This document shows, one piece after another, positions 62,901 through 64,000 of a DNA stretch of 64,000 nucleotides. The stretch spans positions 62,001 through 126,000 of the forward strand of contig CALATA010000010.1 of assembly GCA_937888905.1 (NCBI GenBank), read 5' to 3'. A program made the position numbers and the translations under genes. The DNA is from Terrimonas sp937888905. GTDB taxonomy: Bacteria > Bacteroidota > Bacteroidia > Chitinophagales > Chitinophagaceae. The number at the start of each line of letters is the position of its first letter. Position 1 is the first letter of the stretch. The notes under the pieces were generated by a model. That model was not told the origin of the DNA. It ran no database searches and saw nothing but the letters and a program-made list of their open reading frames with translations.

Positions 62901-63304
62901 GGCCAACGGTCGCGCGCATCACAGCACCAGCGGCTGCGCGTACAAATGTGGAAGGCCTGCTGCCTGGAGAATATATATTTGAGTTAACCGTCACCGACAA
63001 TGAAGGCGCTACCGCTTCGGCTACTGCGAAGATAAATGTAGTAGAATCGATATTAAACCTCCTGGTTTATCCGAACCCCGCCGCTAACGATCTCACTCTG
63101 CGCTACGGCGATCAGGTAAACGGAAATGTCAGGGTGCTTATTTATGATGCGGAAATGAGAAAGGTTCATGAGCGCGTAGTGAATAAAAATCAGGCTATGC
63201 TACAACATACGATTGATCTGCGTCGCCTGAGAAGTGGTACTTATTTCCTGCGGATTATTACCTCCGATGGCAGGAAGATCGACAGGACGTTTGTAAAGTT
63301 GTAA
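59999..63304 (+). CDS. secreted polysaccharide-lyase-like protein with eight PKD repeats and T9SS sorting domain
   Basis: 1101 residues. Signal peptide (about 1-29). Residues 30-255 resemble a heparin/alginate-lyase-like jelly roll (RWYGFSMYLKDWANDP, EHVFQWHPDNSSGS, VDFVIRIRWSTATTGLLQVW, INKYGWGIQ), similar to PL20-type domains. PKD/REJ-like repeats start at about residues 263, 358, 452, 546, 640, 734, 829 and 926. The C-terminal 80 residues (LLVYPNPAANDLTLRY, LRSGTYFLRIITSDGRKIDRTFVKL split by a linker) are a type IX secretion sorting domain. It is likely surface-exposed and acts on or binds a uronate polysaccharide. The stop TAA is part of a TAAGTAA array. Confidence 0.88.
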   Translation: MLIQIPDARPLRGFILMCLLLAGISVTAQRQNLLLESGFEGSSYLAGWTNNQHCCNYSVQQSTEQLKAGSSALRLEVRSSDPQTSSSIRSEITRSSDPLNADRWYGFSMYLKDWANDPAGEHVFQWHPDNSSGSSALSLWTSGGRFTIVTNNTGTSSGNVYNDIGPVLSNQWVDFVIRIRWSTATTGLLQVWRNGTLVVNKENVKTAAITNSFKLGINKYGWGIQTSTTTQRILFFDEVRIGNENATYNDVAPGSGTAPVNRPPVANAGADQTTTLPANTAVLSGTGSNDPDGTITTYAWSKISGPNAGTIATANAVTTNVTGLTQGVYRFRLQVTDNSGATAADTVQVTVNAAPNQPPVVSAGADQTIALPINSVVLSGSANDPDGTITTYAWSKISGPNAGTIATANAVTTNVTGLTQGVYRFRLQVTDNSGATAADTVQVTVNAAPNQPPVANAGADQTITLPINNVVLNGSANDPDGTITTYTWSKISGPNAGTIATANAVTTNVTGLTQGVYRFRLQVTDNSGATAADTVQVTVNAAPNQPPVANAGADQTITLPINNVVLNGSANDPDGTITTYTWSKISGPNAGTIATANAVTTNVTGLTQGVYRFRLQVTDNSGATADAIVQVTVNPAVNQPPVANAGDHQVLRLPVNYTQLDGRSSADTDGRIMSYRWAYVSGPANFILNDPAAALTSLSGLVEGVYVFRLTVTDDNGAAHADDVTITVLPPNQPPVAEAGNSIVMTLPTNATTLDGRVSYDPDGSIIRWQWTLISGPAAPVIVNPNAAVTAVNNLIQGTYSFRLTVTDDAGATDSDEVQVIVNRPANQLPIARAGNDITITLPVNQVQLDGAASYDPDGTIATFAWTRISGPADATIETPAAALTRINRLTQGTYIFRLTVTDNSGANASDDVVITVLPAPRVNQPPRAVAGADFTLSLPASAASLDGSASSDPDGQIVIHRWRQLSGPTVARITAPAAARTNVEGLLPGEYIFELTVTDNEGATASATAKINVVESILNLLVYPNPAANDLTLRYGDQVNGNVRVLIYDAEMRKVHERVVNKNQAMLQHTIDLRRLRSGTYFLRIITSDGRKIDRTFVKL
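60785..61915 (+). repeat. four near-identical PKD-encoding repeats (282-285 bp)
   Basis: Unit starts: 60785 (285 bp), 61070, 61352, 61634 (282 bp each). 61176-61554 is identical to 61458-61836, about 379 bp at 282-bp offset. The four later PKD units (from 61916) are strongly diverged, so the first four were copied or homogenised recently. Confidence 0.92.
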
Positions 63305-63432
63305 GTAATAAGTAATAAGTAATAAGTGGTAAGTAATTAGTAGTGCTCCGAAGTTTCAAGCTGCAGCCGTGGGCTGTTCATTGACTTACAAACTCTCTCC
63401 CTGGTTCGTGTCTTCAAGAGCCAGGGAGAGAG
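63302..63432. repeat. TAAGTAA array and CTCTCTCCCTGG palindrome
   Basis: TAAGTAA three times, then TAAGTGG, TAAGTAA, TTAGTAG (63302-63343), beginning with the stop codon of the PKD gene. CTCTCTCCCTGG (63393-63404) and CCAGGGAGAGAG (63421-63432) form a perfect 12-bp stem whose loop carries TTCGTGT. Confidence 0.85.
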
Positions 63433-63463
63433 GTAAATCATTCGCAATTAATGTTCATCATTA

Positions 63464-63637
63464 TCACAAAACAACCCCCACGATCCCTGCACTCACCACC
63501 AGCATCGCAAAAAGAAAAACAAGATTCACTTTTATCTGGTCTGTATTTTTCTCTTTGACGGACCTGTACAGCATCTGCATTCTTTTATATAAAAGGGGAA
63601 GAATGAGAACTGCGATGATCAAATACGGTATTTTCAT
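63464..63637 (-). CDS. 57-residue membrane protein, function unknown
   Basis: ATG at 63637 to TGA at 63464. The sequence starts MKIPYLIIAVLILPLLYKRM, then a short charged middle (KEKNTDQ) and a second hydrophobic segment (VNLVFLFAMLVVSAGIVGVVL). Two transmembrane segments with a positive loop give a hairpin topology. It is small and lies in a spacer with arrays on both sides, but its codon pattern and hydrophobic design look coding. No family recognised. Confidence 0.6.
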   Translation of the reverse strand: MKIPYLIIAVLILPLLYKRMQMLYRSVKEKNTDQIKVNLVFLFAMLVVSAGIVGVVL

Positions 63638-63640
63638 GAT

Positions 63641-63772
63641 GAGGAGATTGTAGGTTATAAGTAATAAGCGTCGTACTGAACTTGCCCGAAGGATCGGGCG
63701 AAGGATCGGGCGAAGTATCAGTAGTCATGGAATTTATTCACGATTGACGATTCGCCATTCACCATCCACCTA
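63641..63772. repeat. composite array with duplicated hairpin
   Basis: TAAGTAATAAG-type units (63648-63668), a hairpin GCCCGA-AGGA-TCGGGC (63684-63699) whose 12-bp half GAAGGATCGGGC is repeated once more in tandem, then minus-strand GTGAATN/GTCAATN units (63731-63772) that contain the purC stop codon. Confidence 0.75.
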
Positions 63773-64000
63773 TTGACCTATTGCACCCAACGCCTTCACT
63801 GTCCGCTCAAACGTTTCTTCATCCGTAAGTTTGGTTGGTTCAAACTTGCGGCCGGTCAGCTTTTCGTATAATTCAATATAACGTCCCGAGATGGTATTCA
63901 CCCATTCGTCGCTCATTTCCGGAACGGTCTGTCCTTCTTTGCCCATGAAATTGTTGGCAATAAGCCATTCGCGGACAAATTCCTTGCTGAGTTGTTTCTG
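63770..64000 (-). CDS. purC: phosphoribosylaminoimidazole-succinocarboxamide synthase, C-terminal part
   Basis: Only the last 76 codons are in the window; the gene continues past position 64000. The visible residues SKEFVREWLIANNFMGKEGQ, VPEMSDEWVNTISGRYIELY and EKLTGRKFEP match the C-terminal end of Bacteroidota PurC (SAICAR synthase, purine biosynthesis, joining aspartate to CAIR). The stop TAG lies inside a heptad array, and the last residues (AIGQ) are partly repeat-encoded. Confidence 0.88.
   Translation of the reverse strand, partial: QKQLSKEFVREWLIANNFMGKEGQTVPEMSDEWVNTISGRYIELYEKLTGRKFEPTKLTDEETFERTVKALGAIGQ

Overview
The window looks like chromosomal DNA of a Bacteroidota species, most likely Chitinophagales/Chitinophagaceae (inference). 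The evidence is TonB-dependent receptors, a type IX secretion C-terminal domain, DUF5686 and DUF1343 proteins, a LytTR regulator, almost no Shine-Dalgarno sites, and many copies of the Bacteroidota -7 promoter element TAnnTTTG (best case TTTG-N20-TATTTTTG ahead of tRNA-Gln). No phage, IS element, CRISPR array or plasmid gene was seen.

Layout. 1-6.9 kb: a metal-related block with an HMA-MauE/DoxX membrane protein, a His/Met-rich outer-membrane protein and two TonB receptors, the first behind a perfect 16-bp DtxR-like operator. 7-20.5 kb: tex, an ATP-grasp-like protein, a LysM/RlpA-like protein, fmt, NamZ-type muramidase, FKBP, a membrane LytTR regulator, an intradiol dioxygenase-thioredoxin fusion, pepT, a luciferase-like oxidoreductase and an OmpA-family protein. 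20.5-31.8 kb: SPFH protein, ExbB/ExbD, prmC and ribD-yigZ (divergent), glutamate dehydrogenase, ccmB-ccmC-ccmD, tdk, a Pro-rich protein and Kdo transferase. 32-38.2 kb: a six-gene sugar-nucleotide operon (DegT aminotransferase, UDP-Glc dehydrogenase, UDP-xylose synthase, UDP-HexNAc dehydrogenase, RfbC, RfbD). 39-45 kb: tRNA-Gln and a cyanophycin locus (cphA divergent from an amino-acid permease and cphB). 45.5-64 kb: M16 protease, RNase P RNA, CPBP protein, phytase-like esterase, penicillin acylase, DUF5686 protein, trhO, lactonase, a 1101-residue PKD-repeat secreted protein, a 57-residue membrane protein and the 3' end of purC.

The most unusual feature is the spacer DNA. Most longer intergenic regions carry degenerate tandem arrays with a 7-bp period (GTGAATN/GTCAATN, TAAGTAA, AAGGTAT and AAAATTC unit types). 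In 13 genes the stop codon itself lies in such an array, one TonB receptor runs about 20 codons into one, and ccmB appears to have lost its start codon where an array abuts it. Embedded in or beside the arrays are palindromes built on TGGTTCGTGT-ACACGAACCA, a TTTGCG-type repeat, unique short hairpins and a recurring GGCTGTTT tag. Together they look like an uncharacterised composite repeat system that fills the gaps between genes.

Several genes (prmC, ribD, the phytase-like gene, the lactonase) have a perfect -7 element only 4-6 nt before the start codon, suggesting leaderless transcripts.
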